NCBI RefSeq assembly: GCF_014656215.1
Contig: NZ_BNBZ01000014.1
Coordinates: forward strand, 1-64,000
DNA: 64,000 bases
Source: Streptomyces zaomyceticus
GTDB taxonomy: Bacteria; Actinomycetota; Actinomycetes; Streptomycetales; Streptomycetaceae
Direction: 5' to 3'
Shown here piece by piece: positions 48,736-58,678 of this stretch. The notes under the pieces were generated by a model, which saw nothing but the letters and a program-made list of their open reading frames with translations, searched no databases and was not told the origin of the DNA. Each line of letters opens with the position of its first letter. Positions within the stretch are counted from its first letter, which is position 1. Both the position numbers and the translations under genes were made by a program.

Positions 48736-51700
48736 TCCTCGTCCGAGGAGCCGGCGGAGTCCGCGGCGCCTTCGAGGTCTCCCTCGGTGTCCAGGAAGAC
48801 CTGGCGCAGCGCGGCGAGCGTCTCCGGGTCCGGCTTCTCCCACATGCCGCGCGACTCGGCTTCGAGGAGCCGCTCCGCGATGCCGTGCAGCGCCCACGGG
48901 TTGGCCTCCTTCAGGAAGGCCTGGTTCTCCGGGTCGAGGACGTACTCCTGGGTGAGCTTGTCGTACATCCAGTCGGCGACCACGCCCGTCGTGGCGTCGT
49001 AGCCGAAGAGGTAGTCGACCGTCGCCGCCAGCTCGAACGCGCCCTTGTAGCCGTGGCGACGCATCGCCTCGATCCAGCGCGGGTTGACCACACGGGCCCG
49101 GAAGACCCGGGAGGTCTCCTCGACGAGGGTGCGGGTGCGGACCGTCTCGGGGCGGGTGGAGTCGCCGATGTACGCCTCGGGGGCCGTGCCCTTGAGCGCG
49201 CGGACGGTCGCCACCATGCCGCCGTGGTACTGGAAGTAGTCGTCGGAGTCGGCGATGTCGTGCTCGCGGGTGTCGGTGTTCTTCGCGGCCACCGCAATCC
49301 GCTTGTACGCCGTCTCCATCTCGGCGCGCGCCGGGCGGCCTTCGAGCCCTCGCCCGTAGGCGTACCCGCCCCACACCGTGTACACCTCGGCGAGGTCCGC
49401 GTCGGTGCGCCAGTCGCGCGAGTCGATCAGCTGGAGGATGCCCGCGCCGTACGTGCCCGGCCGGGAGCCGAAGATACGGGTCGTGGCGCGCCGCTCGTCG
49501 CCGTGCTCGGCGAGGTCGGCCTGCGCGTGCGCCCGGACGTAGTTGTCCTCGGCCGACTCTCCCTCCAGGCCGGCGACCAGCCGGACGGCGTCGTCGAGGA
49601 GCCCGATGACGTGCGGGAACGCGTCGCGGAAGAAGCCCGAGATGCGGAGGGTGACGTCGACGCGGGGGCGGCCGAGCTCGGCGAGCGGGATCGGCTCCAG
49701 GCCGTTCACCCGGCGCGAGGCCTCGTCCCACAGGGGGCGGACGCCGAGCAGGGCGAGCGCCTCGGCGACGTCGTCGCCGGCGGTGCGCATCGCGCTGGTC
49801 CCCCACAGGGAGAGGCCCACGGACGTCGGCCATTCGCCGTTGTCGGTGCGGTAGCGCGTCAGGAGGGAGTCGGCGAGCGCCTGCCCGGTCTCCCAGGCGA
49901 GCCGGGACGGCACGGCCTTCGGGTCGACCGAGTAGAAGTTCCGGCCGGTCGGCAGGACGTTGACGAGGCCGCGCAGCGGCGAGCCGGAGGGGCCGGCCGG
50001 GACGAAGCCGCCGTTCAGGGCGTGCACGGCGTGGGCGAGTTCGTCGGTGGTGGCGGCCAGGCGCGGCACGACCTGCTCGCAGGCGAAGCGGAGGACGGCG
50101 TGCACCTCGGAGCCGTACGCGGCGGCGACCGCCGGGATCGCGTCCACGGACCAGTCCGCCGCCTCCATGCCCTCGACGAGCTCGCGGGCCTTCGCCTCCG
50201 CCTCGTCGGCGGTGGTGCGGGTCGCGGCCGACTCGTCGAGACCGAGGGCCTCGCGCAGACCGGGCAGCGCCTGCGTACCGCCCCAGATCTGGCGGGCGCG
50301 CAGGATCGAGAGGACCAGGTTGACCCGGGCCTCGCCCTCCGGGGCGCCGCCGAGGACGTGCAGACCGTCGCGGATCTGGGCGTCCTTGACCTCGCACAGC
50401 CAGCCGTCGACGTGCAGCAGGAAGTCGTCGAAGCCGTCGTCCTCGGGGCGTTGCTGGAGACCGAGGTCGTGGTCGAGCTTGGCGGCCTGGATCAGCGTCC
50501 AGATCTGGGCGCGGATCGCGGGCAGCTTCGCCGGGTCCATGGAGGAGATCTGCGCGTACTCGTCGAGCAGCTGCTCCAGGCGCGCGATGTCGCCGTAGGA
50601 GTCGGCGCGGGCCATCGGCGGCACCAGGTGGTCGACGAGCGTGGCGTGCACGCGCCGCTTGGCCTGGGTGCCCTCGCCCGGGTCGTTGACGAGGAACGGG
50701 TAGATCAGCGGGATGTCGCCGAGCGCGGCGTCGGGGCCGCAGGCGGCGGACAGGCCGGCGTTCTTGCCGGGCAGCCACTCCAGGTTGCCGTGCTTGCCCA
50801 GGTGGACCATGGCGTCGGCGCCGAAGCCGCCGTCCTCGGCGCGGGCGGCGATCCAGCGGTAGGCGGCCAGGTAGTGGTGGGACGGCGGGAGATCGGGGTC
50901 GTGGTAGATCGCGATCGGGTTCTCGCCGAAGCCGCGCGGCGGCTGGATGAGGATCAGCAGGTTCCCGCGGCGGAGGGCCGCGAGGACGATGTCGCCTTCC
51001 GGGTTGCGCGAGCGGTCGAGGAACATCTCGCCGGGCGCCGGGCCCCAGTGCTCCTCGACGTGGGTCCGCAGCTCCTCGGGGAGCGTCGCGTACCAGCGCT
51101 TGTAGTCGGCGGCCGGGATGCGGACCGGGTTCCTGGCGAGCTGCTCCTCCGTCAGCCAGTCCTGGTCGTGGCCGCCGGCCTCGATGAGGGCGTAGATCAG
51201 CTCGTCGCCGTCGCCGGAGACCAGACCGGGGAGGTCCGCCTCGGGCCCGAAGTCGTACCCCTCGGCGATCAGCCGGCGCAGCAGGGAGACGGCGGAGGCC
51301 GGGGTGTCCAGGCCGACGGCGTTGCCGATGCGGGAGTGCTTCGTGGGGTACGCGGAGAGGACGAGCGCCAGCTTCTTGTCGGCGTTCGGGATGTGGCGGA
51401 GCCGGGCGTGCCGGACGGCGATCCCGGCGACGCGGGCGGCGCGCTCGGCGTCGGCGACGTACGCGGGCAGACCGTCCTCGTCGATCTCCTTGAAGGAGAA
51501 CGGGACGGTGATCAGACGGCCGTCGAACTCGGGCACGGCGACCTGGCTGGCGGCGTCCAGCGGGGAGAGGCCCTCGTCGTTCTCCTCCCAGGCGGCGCGC
51601 GAGCCGGTCAGGCAGAGCGCCTGGAGGATCGGCACGTCGAGGGCGGCGAGCGCGCCCGCGTCCCAGGCCTCCTCGTCACCGCCGGCCTGCGCCTCCGCGG

Positions 51701-52361
51701 GTTTGGTGCCGCCCGCGGCGAGGACGGTGGTGACGATCGCGTCGGCGGTGCGGAGCCGGTCGAGGAGTTCCGGTTCGGGTGCGCGCAGGGAGGCCACGTA
51801 CAGCGGGAGGGCCTGCGCGCCGGTGTCCTCGATCGCCGAGCAGAGGGTGTCGACGAAGCCGGTGTTCCCGCTCATGTGGTGGGCGCGGTAGTAGAGCACG
51901 GCGACGGTCGGGCCGGCGGTCGTGCGGGCGGTGCGCTCCAGCGGGCCCCAGGTGGGGGCGGCGGCCGGGGCCTCGAAGCCGTGACCGGTGAGCAGGACGG
52001 TGTCGGAGAGGAAGCGGGCGAGCTGCTCCAGGTTCCCGGGGCCGCCGTGCGCGAGGTAGGCGTGCGCCTCGGTGGCGACGCCGATGGGGACGGTGGACGC
52101 CTCCATCAGCTGTGCGTCGGGGGCCTGTTCGCCGCTGAGGACGACCACCGGCTTTCCGGCGGCACGGACCGCGTCGAGGCCCTCCTCCCAGGAGCGGAGC
52201 CCGCCGAGGAGACGGACGACGACGAGCTCGGCGCCGTCCAGGAGGCCGGGGAGTTCGGCGAGGGGGAGACGGGCGGGGTTGGCGAAGCGGTACTCCACCG
52301 GGCCGCCGGCCGCGCGGGCGCTGAGCAGGTCGGTGTCGGAGTGCGACAGCAGCAGAAGCAT
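48732..52361 (-). CDS. cobN: Cobaltochelatase large subunit CobN
   Basis: A 1209-residue protein, the standard CobN length. It inserts cobalt into hydrogenobyrinic acid a,c-diamide together with CobS/CobT-like (or ChlI/ChlD) ATPases, which are not in this window. Recognisable blocks include LLLLSHSDTDL at the start, MVHLGKHGNLEWLPGKNAGLS (His-rich, metal region), RPTKRRVHATLVDHL, and WEKPDPETLAALRQVF at the end. Its mRNA has a B12 riboswitch in the leader, so it is switched off by cobalamin. The stop overlaps the ABC-F stop in the bases TTAG. Confidence 0.97.
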   Translation of the reverse strand: MLLLLSHSDTDLLSARAAGGPVEYRFANPARLPLAELPGLLDGAELVVVRLLGGLRSWEEGLDAVRAAGKPVVVLSGEQAPDAQLMEASTVPIGVATEAHAYLAHGGPGNLEQLARFLSDTVLLTGHGFEAPAAAPTWGPLERTARTTAGPTVAVLYYRAHHMSGNTGFVDTLCSAIEDTGAQALPLYVASLRAPEPELLDRLRTADAIVTTVLAAGGTKPAEAQAGGDEEAWDAGALAALDVPILQALCLTGSRAAWEENDEGLSPLDAASQVAVPEFDGRLITVPFSFKEIDEDGLPAYVADAERAARVAGIAVRHARLRHIPNADKKLALVLSAYPTKHSRIGNAVGLDTPASAVSLLRRLIAEGYDFGPEADLPGLVSGDGDELIYALIEAGGHDQDWLTEEQLARNPVRIPAADYKRWYATLPEELRTHVEEHWGPAPGEMFLDRSRNPEGDIVLAALRRGNLLILIQPPRGFGENPIAIYHDPDLPPSHHYLAAYRWIAARAEDGGFGADAMVHLGKHGNLEWLPGKNAGLSAACGPDAALGDIPLIYPFLVNDPGEGTQAKRRVHATLVDHLVPPMARADSYGDIARLEQLLDEYAQISSMDPAKLPAIRAQIWTLIQAAKLDHDLGLQQRPEDDGFDDFLLHVDGWLCEVKDAQIRDGLHVLGGAPEGEARVNLVLSILRARQIWGGTQALPGLREALGLDESAATRTTADEAEAKARELVEGMEAADWSVDAIPAVAAAYGSEVHAVLRFACEQVVPRLAATTDELAHAVHALNGGFVPAGPSGSPLRGLVNVLPTGRNFYSVDPKAVPSRLAWETGQALADSLLTRYRTDNGEWPTSVGLSLWGTSAMRTAGDDVAEALALLGVRPLWDEASRRVNGLEPIPLAELGRPRVDVTLRISGFFRDAFPHVIGLLDDAVRLVAGLEGESAEDNYVRAHAQADLAEHGDERRATTRIFGSRPGTYGAGILQLIDSRDWRTDADLAEVYTVWGGYAYGRGLEGRPARAEMETAYKRIAVAAKNTDTREHDIADSDDYFQYHGGMVATVRALKGTAPEAYIGDSTRPETVRTRTLVEETSRVFRARVVNPRWIEAMRRHGYKGAFELAATVDYLFGYDATTGVVADWMYDKLTQEYVLDPENQAFLKEANPWALHGIAERLLEAESRGMWEKPDPETLAALRQVFLDTEGDLEGAADSAGSSDED

Positions 52362-52407
52362 GGCGAGCGCAGGCCTTCCTCGGGGTTGTCCGCGCCCCGG
52401 GTGGTCG

Positions 52408-52545
52408 TATGGATGGCGGGAGTTCCTGACTCACCCGTTCCGGTTCGCGCCTAGGCACGTCCGGTACGGGCTCACAGTGGCGGGACCGCGCCGGATTCTC
52501 ACCGGGCTTCCTCCCCGGGGTCCTGGGACCCCATGCCGTCTGCAT
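52408..52545 (-). promoter_or_regulatory. Cobalamin riboswitch upstream of cobN
   Basis: On the minus strand, GGTGAGAATCC, GGTCCCGCCACTGTGA (the B12 box lies near 52474-52490) and GAGTCAGGAACTC occur in the order and spacing of the AdoCbl riboswitch. It ends about 47 nt before the cobN ATG. Binding of coenzyme B12 would block expression. Confidence 0.93.
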
Positions 52546-52627
52546 AGTAGATCGTGCGGTCGGCGGGCCGGGAGGAGCCGGGGAGTCGGCCGGATCACAC
52601 CCGGTGGTCGGCCGGTTCCCCGTCGGT

Positions 52628-53869
52628 ATGCTCGCCGCCATGCCGCCCACCCCGCCCCCGACGCCCGTACCGGGCGAACCTCGCATACGGGACCGTGGCG
52701 ACGCGTGCCCCGGGGCGTTGCGCCTGCACTCCGCCGACGACGGTCACCTCGCCCGACTCCGCCTGCCCGGAGGGCGCTTGACGTCCCGTCAGGTCAAGAC
52801 CCTGGCGGACGCGGCGGAGCGCCTGGGCGACGGACGGCTCAGCATCACCTCCCGTGGCAACGCCGAGCTGCGCGGTCTCGCCGACGGCTGCGGGGCCGAA
52901 CTGGCGGCGCTCCTCGCCGAGGCCGGCCTGCTGCCCTCCCCCACCCACGAACGCGTCCGCAACATCGTCGCCTCCCCGGCCTCGGGCCTCGACGGACTCG
53001 GCGCGGCCGACGTGCAGTTGTGGGCCCGCGAGCTGGACACCCACCTGCTTTCCGCGCCCTGGGCGGCGGCGCTCTCCGGCCGGTTCCTCTTCGTCCTCGA
53101 CGACGGGCGGGGGGACGTGGCCGGACTCGGCGGCGATGTGACCTTGGTCGCAGTGGGAGGCGGCGAGGCGGAGCTGCACGTCGGCGGGCGGGCCGTCCGG
53201 CTCGCGGGCTCCGACGCACCCGCGGCGGCCCTGGCGGCCGCGGGCGGGTTCCTGGCCGCGGCGCGGCGGGCCGGCACCGGGGCCTGGCGGGTCGGGGAAC
53301 TGCCCCAGGGGTACGAGGTGGACCTCGCGGAGTCGGGAGTGACGGCGGAGCCCGTCCCCGCACCCGAACTCCCCCAGGGCCCTCCCCCCTCTCCCGGCGT
53401 CCTCGGGCCCACCGCCCTCTCCGTACTCGCCCCGCTCGGCCGCCTCACCGCCGCCCGGCTCCGGGCACTGCTCCCCGCCGAGGAGGTACGGCTCACGCCC
53501 TGGCGCGGGGTCGTCGTGGCCGGGGCGGACCCCGCCCGGCTGCCCGCCCTCGAAGCGGCCGGGCTCATCACCCGCCCCGACTCCCCCTGGGCCGGGGTCA
53601 CCGCCTGCACCGGGCGGCCCGGCTGCGCCAAGTCCCTCGCCGACGTCCGCGCGGACGCGGCCCCGGACCCCGCCCGGCAGCGGCCCGGCCGGTCCGGTCG
53701 CCGCGTCCTCCCCGTCCACTACTCCGGGTGCGAGCGCCGCTGCGGACACCCGCACGGCGACTGGACCGACGTCCTCGCCACCGCCGGCGGCGACTACCTG
53801 GTGGACGGCGTCCCCACCCCCCGTACCGCCCTGCCCGAAGCCGTGACCGCGGCCCGCACGACGAGATGA
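52628..53869 (+). CDS. cobG: Precorrin-3B synthase (CobG, siroheme/4Fe-4S)
   Basis: A 413-residue protein from ATG 52628 (52604 or 52640 are alternatives). It oxidises precorrin-3A to precorrin-3B with O2 in the aerobic B12 route. It resembles a ferredoxin-type nitrite/sulfite reductase: SITSRGNAELRGL in the N-terminal domain, CTGRPGCAKS and YSGCERRCGHPHG supplying the four Cys of a 4Fe-4S/siroheme site. It starts 83 bp from the riboswitch on the other strand; its ATGA overlap with cobH shows coupling. Confidence 0.93.
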   Translation: MLAAMPPTPPPTPVPGEPRIRDRGDACPGALRLHSADDGHLARLRLPGGRLTSRQVKTLADAAERLGDGRLSITSRGNAELRGLADGCGAELAALLAEAGLLPSPTHERVRNIVASPASGLDGLGAADVQLWARELDTHLLSAPWAAALSGRFLFVLDDGRGDVAGLGGDVTLVAVGGGEAELHVGGRAVRLAGSDAPAAALAAAGGFLAAARRAGTGAWRVGELPQGYEVDLAESGVTAEPVPAPELPQGPPPSPGVLGPTALSVLAPLGRLTAARLRALLPAEEVRLTPWRGVVVAGADPARLPALEAAGLITRPDSPWAGVTACTGRPGCAKSLADVRADAAPDPARQRPGRSGRRVLPVHYSGCERRCGHPHGDWTDVLATAGGDYLVDGVPTPRTALPEAVTAARTTR

Positions 53870-54519
53870 GCGAGAGCAAAAGGATGTTCGACTACGAGAA
53901 GGACGGCGCGGAGATCTACCGCCAGTCCTTTGCCACGATCCGCGCCGAGGCGGATCTGGCGGGCCTGCCCGCCGACGTCGCCCAGGTGGCGGTCCGGATG
54001 ATCCACGCCTGCGGCATGACCGACCTCGTACGCGACATCGCCTGGTCGCCGCGGGTCGTCACGAACGCCCGCGCCGCCCTCCGCGCCGGTGCGCCGATCC
54101 TCTGCGACGCGCAGATGGTCGCCAGCGGGGTCACCCGCCGGCGGCTGCCCGCCGACAACGAGGTGATCTGCACCCTCTCCGACCCGTCCGTCCCGGACCT
54201 CGCCGCCGAGCTGGGAACCACCCGCTCCGCCGCCGCCCTCGAACTGTGGCGGGACCGCCTCGAAGGCTCCGTCGTCGCCATCGGCAACGCGCCGACCGCC
54301 CTCTTCCACCTCCTGCAGATGGTCGCGCAGGGGGCCGGGAAGCCCGCCGCCGTCCTCGGCATACCGGTCGGCTTCATCGGCGCCGCCGAGTCCAAGGACG
54401 CCCTGGCCGCCCAGGACCTCGGCCTCGACTACCTCGTCGTACGGGGCCGGCGCGGCGGCAGCGCCATGACGGCGGCCGCGATCAACGCGATCGCTCACGA
54501 AGCGGAGATCCAGGCATGA
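53866..54519 (+). CDS. cobH: Precorrin-8X methylmutase (CobH)
   Basis: A 217-residue enzyme that moves the C11 methyl to C12 to give hydrogenobyrinic acid. The catalytic His is in MIHACGMTDL (about residue 47). ILCDAQMVASGV, VVAIGNAPTALFHLL and GSAMTAAAINAIA are family hallmarks. ATG overlaps the cobG stop; its own stop overlaps the cobIJ start. Length is normal. Confidence 0.97.
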   Translation: MSESKRMFDYEKDGAEIYRQSFATIRAEADLAGLPADVAQVAVRMIHACGMTDLVRDIAWSPRVVTNARAALRAGAPILCDAQMVASGVTRRRLPADNEVICTLSDPSVPDLAAELGTTRSAAALELWRDRLEGSVVAIGNAPTALFHLLQMVAQGAGKPAAVLGIPVGFIGAAESKDALAAQDLGLDYLVVRGRRGGSAMTAAAINAIAHEAEIQA

Positions 54520-56015
54520 GCACCCCGAACACGACCGGCAAGCTGTACGGCGTCGGGCTCGGCCCCGGCGACCCGAACCTCATGACGGTCGCGGCGGTCA
54601 AGGCCATCGCCGCCGCCGACGTCGTCGCCTACCACTCCGCCCGCCACGGCCGCTCGATCGCACGCTCGATCGCCGCCGAGCACCTCCGCGAGGACCACAT
54701 CGAGGAGCGGCTGATGTACCCGCTCACGGTGGAGACCACGGACCACCCCGGCGGCTACCGGGGCGCCCTGAACGACTTCTACGAGGAGGCCTCGGCCCGC
54801 CTCGCCGCGCACCTCGACGCCGGCCGCACGGTCGCCGTCCTCGCCGAGGGCGACCCGCTGTTCTACGGCTCGTACCAGCACATGCACAAGCGCCTCGCGG
54901 ACCGCTACGACACCACCGTCATCCCCGGTGTCACCTCGGTGTCCGCCGCCGCGGCCCGGCTCGGCGAGCCGCTGTGCGAGGCGGAGGAGGTCCTCACGAT
55001 CATCCCCGGCACCCTGCCGGAGGACGAGCTGACGGCCCGTCTCGCGGGCACCGACTCCGCGGTCGTGATGAAGCTCGGCCGCACCTTCCCCACCGTGAAG
55101 CGGGCCCTGGAGCGGGCCGGCCGGCTCGACGACGCCCGGTACGTGGAGCGGGCGTTCATGGCGGGCGAGCGGACGGGCACCCTGTCCGAGATCGACCCCG
55201 AGTCGGTCCCGTACTTCTCGGTCGCCGTCCTGCCCTCCCGCATCGACCAGGAGCCTCCCGTACGGGAGCGGGGCGAGGTCGTCGTCGTCGGCACCGGCCC
55301 GGCCGGCGCGCCCTGGCTGACGCCCGAGTCGCGCGGCGCGCTCGTCAACGCCGACGTCCTCGTCGGCTACACCACCTACCTGGACCGGGTGCCCGAGCTG
55401 CGGCCCGGTCAGATCCGGCACGGCTCCGACAACAAGGTCGAGTCGGAGCGCGCCGAGTTCGCGCTCGACCTCGCCCGGCGCGGCCGGAAGGTCGCGGTCG
55501 TCTCCGGCGGCGACCCGGGCGTCTTCGCCATGGCCACCGCCGTCCTGGAGGTCGCCTGCGAACCGGAGTACGCGGACGTGCCCGTACGGGTCCTCCCGGG
55601 CGTGACCGCCGCCAACGCGGCCGCTGCGGCGGCGGGCGCCCCGCTCGGCCACGACTACGCCACGATCTCCCTCTCGGACCGCCTGAAGCCCTGGGGCGTC
55701 ATCGAGGCCCGGCTGCGCGCCGCCGCCGGCGCCGACCTGGTCATCGCCCTCTACAACCCGGGCTCCAGGTCCCGTACGCACCAGGTCGCCGCGGCCCGTG
55801 ACCTCCTGCTCGAACTCCGTTCGCCCGAAACCCCGGTGGTCGTCGCCCGCGACGTCGGCGGCCCGGAGCAGTCGGTGCGGGTGGTGACGCTCAAGACCCT
55901 GGAGCCCTCCGAGGTCGACATGCGCACCCTGCTCCTCGTCGGCTCGTCGCAGACGCGGGCGGTCGAGCGGGCCGACGGCAGGACGATCGCCTGGACGCCG
56001 CGGCGGTACGGCTGA
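54516..56015 (+). CDS. cobIJ: CobI-CobJ fusion: precorrin-2 C20- and precorrin-3B C17-methyltransferase
   Basis: A 499-residue protein with two SAM-dependent tetrapyrrole methylases. The CobI half (1-245) has GVGLGPGDPNLMT, AEGDPLFYGSYQH and IPGVTSVSAAAARLGEPL. The CobJ half (255-499) has VVGTGPAGAPWLTPES, SGGDPGVFAMATAVLE and LPGVTAANAAAAAAGAPLGHD. Fused CobIJ is common in Streptomyces. It is the last gene of the cobG-cobH-cobIJ operon; there is no hairpin directly after the stop. Confidence 0.96.
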   Translation: MSTPNTTGKLYGVGLGPGDPNLMTVAAVKAIAAADVVAYHSARHGRSIARSIAAEHLREDHIEERLMYPLTVETTDHPGGYRGALNDFYEEASARLAAHLDAGRTVAVLAEGDPLFYGSYQHMHKRLADRYDTTVIPGVTSVSAAAARLGEPLCEAEEVLTIIPGTLPEDELTARLAGTDSAVVMKLGRTFPTVKRALERAGRLDDARYVERAFMAGERTGTLSEIDPESVPYFSVAVLPSRIDQEPPVRERGEVVVVGTGPAGAPWLTPESRGALVNADVLVGYTTYLDRVPELRPGQIRHGSDNKVESERAEFALDLARRGRKVAVVSGGDPGVFAMATAVLEVACEPEYADVPVRVLPGVTAANAAAAAAGAPLGHDYATISLSDRLKPWGVIEARLRAAAGADLVIALYNPGSRSRTHQVAAARDLLLELRSPETPVVVARDVGGPEQSVRVVTLKTLEPSEVDMRTLLLVGSSQTRAVERADGRTIAWTPRRYG

Positions 56016-56037
56016 CCGCCCCGACGTCCGGACGAGG

Positions 56038-56589
56038 TCAGAACTCCTGCTGCTCGGCGCCGGGCGGCAGGAGGCAGGGGGTACTCACGACGAGCACGAT
56101 CAGCTGGTCGTCCAGGTCCTCCGCGGAGACGGCGAAGCGCTGCTCCGGCTGCCTGGCGTCGACCAGGTTCACGGGGTTCTTGGCCGGGTCGGACCGGTAG
56201 CCCTGGATCTCGAAGCCCTGCTTCTGCAGCTCGTCCTTGATCGCGCGGATGCCGGCGGCCTGCCGGTCGCCGGGCAGCTTCGCGCGGAGGTTGTACCGCA
56301 GCGTGAAGCGGCCGTCCTTCGCCGACTCCCCGCCCTTGCCGAGGCAGTGGGAGAAGTTCGCCTGCCGGGTCGATCCGACGGGCTCCGCCCCGGCCGTGCG
56401 CGCCATGGAACTCGTCCAGTGCTCGGCCCACTCCTCCGCCTTCTGCTTGCTCATGCGGGGCAGCGGATCGTTCTTCGCTTCGTCGGACACACAGCCCCCC
56501 AGGAGCAGTACGAGAACAGGTACGAGGGCGAGCGAAGCCCTCCGGATGACGAGCCGGGTCACGGAACTCCTCAGGGTCACGGGTGTCAT
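56038..56589 (-). CDS. Lipoprotein of the WXG100-hydrolase operon
   Basis: A 183-residue lipoprotein. The signal peptide ends in the lipobox VLVLLLGGC (Cys about residue 33). The mature part has two Cys (SHCLGKGG and TPCLLPPG) and a mixed alpha/beta fold with no family motif. Its ATG overlaps the hydrolase stop, so the two are coupled. Role unknown. Confidence 0.85.
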   Translation of the reverse strand: MTPVTLRSSVTRLVIRRASLALVPVLVLLLGGCVSDEAKNDPLPRMSKQKAEEWAEHWTSSMARTAGAEPVGSTRQANFSHCLGKGGESAKDGRFTLRYNLRAKLPGDRQAAGIRAIKDELQKQGFEIQGYRSDPAKNPVNLVDARQPEQRFAVSAEDLDDQLIVLVVSTPCLLPPGAEQQEF

Positions 56590-58181
56590 GATGCGGGACC
56601 GCCCTCCGGCTGCTTCCCGGCGATGATCCGTCCCTGATTCGCCAGGCTCTGGCTGTCGTCGTCCCAGTAGCCGCTGTGGCCGCTGGTGTCGACGTACATC
56701 TGCTGCCCGCCGAACGCGGGGTCGGCCGGGTTCTCGCCGAGGGTCTTGTCCGCGGCCCAGTTGATGACCTTGTCGTCCGGCGCCGCGCCGACCCAGAGCC
56801 GGTCGGGCGAGACGGTGAGCTGGTCCGCCCGGTCCACGTTGAGGCCCGGACTGCCGACGACGATCATGTCGTCGGTGTCCAGTCCCCGGCCGCCGGAATC
56901 GGCCGTGCCCACCATGGTGGAGCCGTAGCTGTGACCGATGACGGTCATGTGGGTCCGCTCGCCCTCGTGCGAGACGCGCAGACCGTGCGTGAAGTCGCGG
57001 AGGGTCTCGGCGTCGTCCTCGGCCCGGCCCGTCGTGGCGACGCTGCCGTCCACTTCGGGGGCGTCGTAGTCGAGCCACGCGATGACGGCGACGTCCTTGC
57101 CCTGGCCCGGGGTGCGCTCACCCGCCGCGTCCTGCATCTTCTCCGCCCGGCCGATCGAGTCGGTGAAGTTCTCGAGCTGGTTGTCCGTCCCCGGCACCGA
57201 CACCGCCGTGTGCGCCGCCTTGTCCGGGTTTCCGACCGCGACGATCGCCCTGCCGTCCCCCTCCGTGCTGAAGCCCAGCAGGTGGAGCCGCTTGTGCTCC
57301 GGGGCCGAGTCCGACGCGTCCAGCCGGTCCTTCATCGCCTGCAGGCCCCGGTAACTGGAGCGGTCGTGGTAGCCGAGGCTCCCCTCGCGCAGCGCGTAGT
57401 CGTTGAGGCGCATGTCGAGCACGGTCCGGTTGGCCTGGTCGCGCGTGGTCACGGGCAGGCCGTCGAGACCGCCGACCTGCTCCGGGTACGCCGCCAGGTA
57501 GAGGCGCTGCTCCTCCTCGTCCAGACCCTTCCACCAGTCCGCCGAGCGCTGCGGGTCCGTGCCGTCGGGGATGTCCTTCTTGTCGATGCCCGCGAAGGCG
57601 GCGACACGGGCCGCGTCCTCCTGGGCATGGGCGCCGCCGTACCGCTTGTCGAGGTCGAAGGGGTCGATCTGGCGCAGCACTTCGGCGCCCTCGTTGCTCG
57701 CCGACTCCGCCTCCGCCACGGCCGCGTCGATCCGGGCGCGGAAACCGCCGAGCCCGGAGTTGGCGTCGCGCTGGATGTCCGCGTAGTCCGGGTCGTTGTG
57801 GTACTTCGGGTCCACGGCCTGCTTGGGCTCGACCCAGCCGTCGTCGCGGACCGTGTGGCCCGCGGCCTCCGCGTCGGCGACGGCGGCACGGAGCTTGCGC
57901 TGTGCCGCCTGCATCTTGGTGTTGAGGGTGTCCAGGGTGGTGGCGATCAGCTGGGCGTTGGTGCGGCCCGTGCCGAGCTTGCTCTCCGTGGCCTCCATGG
58001 CGTCGAAGCCGTACGAGGCGCTGGTGCCCGTCCAGCCCGCCCGGTGCAGCGGTCCGGTGACCCGCCTGCCGCTGCCCGTCTGCGTGTTCGTCAGGGCGCC
58101 GGCGAGCTTCTTCCACGAGCCGACGGCACTGTCCAGGTCCGCGAAGTCCTGCTTCATCAACTGGGCGAAGTGCTCCGTCAC
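56586..58181 (-). CDS. DUF1023 alpha/beta-hydrolase with long helical N-terminus
   Basis: A 531-residue protein from GTG 58181. The first 250 residues are helical with WXG100/ESX-like character (KQDFADLDSAVGSWKKLAGAL). The C-terminal half is a DUF1023 alpha/beta-hydrolase with nucleophile elbow TVIGHSYGSTM, Asp in MIVVGSPGLN... and His in VDTSGHSGYWDDD. Streptomyces proteins of this type are believed to be surface or type VII-linked enzymes. The stop overlaps the lipoprotein start. Confidence 0.88.
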   Translation of the reverse strand: MTEHFAQLMKQDFADLDSAVGSWKKLAGALTNTQTGSGRRVTGPLHRAGWTGTSASYGFDAMEATESKLGTGRTNAQLIATTLDTLNTKMQAAQRKLRAAVADAEAAGHTVRDDGWVEPKQAVDPKYHNDPDYADIQRDANSGLGGFRARIDAAVAEAESASNEGAEVLRQIDPFDLDKRYGGAHAQEDAARVAAFAGIDKKDIPDGTDPQRSADWWKGLDEEEQRLYLAAYPEQVGGLDGLPVTTRDQANRTVLDMRLNDYALREGSLGYHDRSSYRGLQAMKDRLDASDSAPEHKRLHLLGFSTEGDGRAIVAVGNPDKAAHTAVSVPGTDNQLENFTDSIGRAEKMQDAAGERTPGQGKDVAVIAWLDYDAPEVDGSVATTGRAEDDAETLRDFTHGLRVSHEGERTHMTVIGHSYGSTMVGTADSGGRGLDTDDMIVVGSPGLNVDRADQLTVSPDRLWVGAAPDDKVINWAADKTLGENPADPAFGGQQMYVDTSGHSGYWDDDSQSLANQGRIIAGKQPEGGPAS

Positions 58182-58188
58182 GGCGCCG

Positions 58189-58488
58189 TCACCAGCCCTG
58201 GAAGCAGGAGATGACGTCCTGCTCCATGACGTCGCGCCCGTCGGCGAGATGACGCATGCCCTGGGCGTGCTCGGAGAGCCTGCCCCGCAGGGTCTCCAGG
58301 GCCGTGCCCCAGCCCTCGCCCGTCTGCGACATGCGCGGGCCGACGGTCCACGGCCCGAAGGCCGCGGCGGCCGACGCCAGATCGGCGCCCGCCTTGCGCA
58401 ACGGCTCCTGCAGGTCCGTCGCGAGACTGTCGGCGGCGCCGGCCGAAGCCCGCAGTTCCCCCGCCGAGACATTGAGATCCCAACCCAT
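58189..58488 (-). CDS. WXG100/ESX-like small protein
   Basis: A 99-residue helical-hairpin protein with VSAGELRASAGAADSLATDL, then PWTVG and EGWGTALETLRGRL, similar in size and helical shape to EsxA-type secretion partners though without a canonical WxG turn. It starts 99 codons upstream of the hydrolase gene and ends 7 bp before its GTG, so the two are one operon and may form a complex. Confidence 0.75.
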   Translation of the reverse strand: MGWDLNVSAGELRASAGAADSLATDLQEPLRKAGADLASAAAAFGPWTVGPRMSQTGEGWGTALETLRGRLSEHAQGMRHLADGRDVMEQDVISCFQGW

Positions 58489-58678
58489 GAGTGCCCCCCG
58501 ATACGCACGCCATGCTTCCGGTACCGGGCGAGAGTAGCCGACGTGACCCGGTCATCACCAAGAGCAAAGCCGGAACTGTGATCTAGCCGCTCACCATGCG
58601 GACGGGTGCGGCGACGTCGTTCGCAACTGCACCCGGGCTGCCCGCCCTTCGAGCTTCCCGGCGGGGGTCGGGCAGCGG

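Noticed and set aside
47805..52454. 1549-codon frame on the plus strand opposite cobN
   Set aside because: A shadow of cobN codon bias; composition is unlike a real protein and it runs through the riboswitch.
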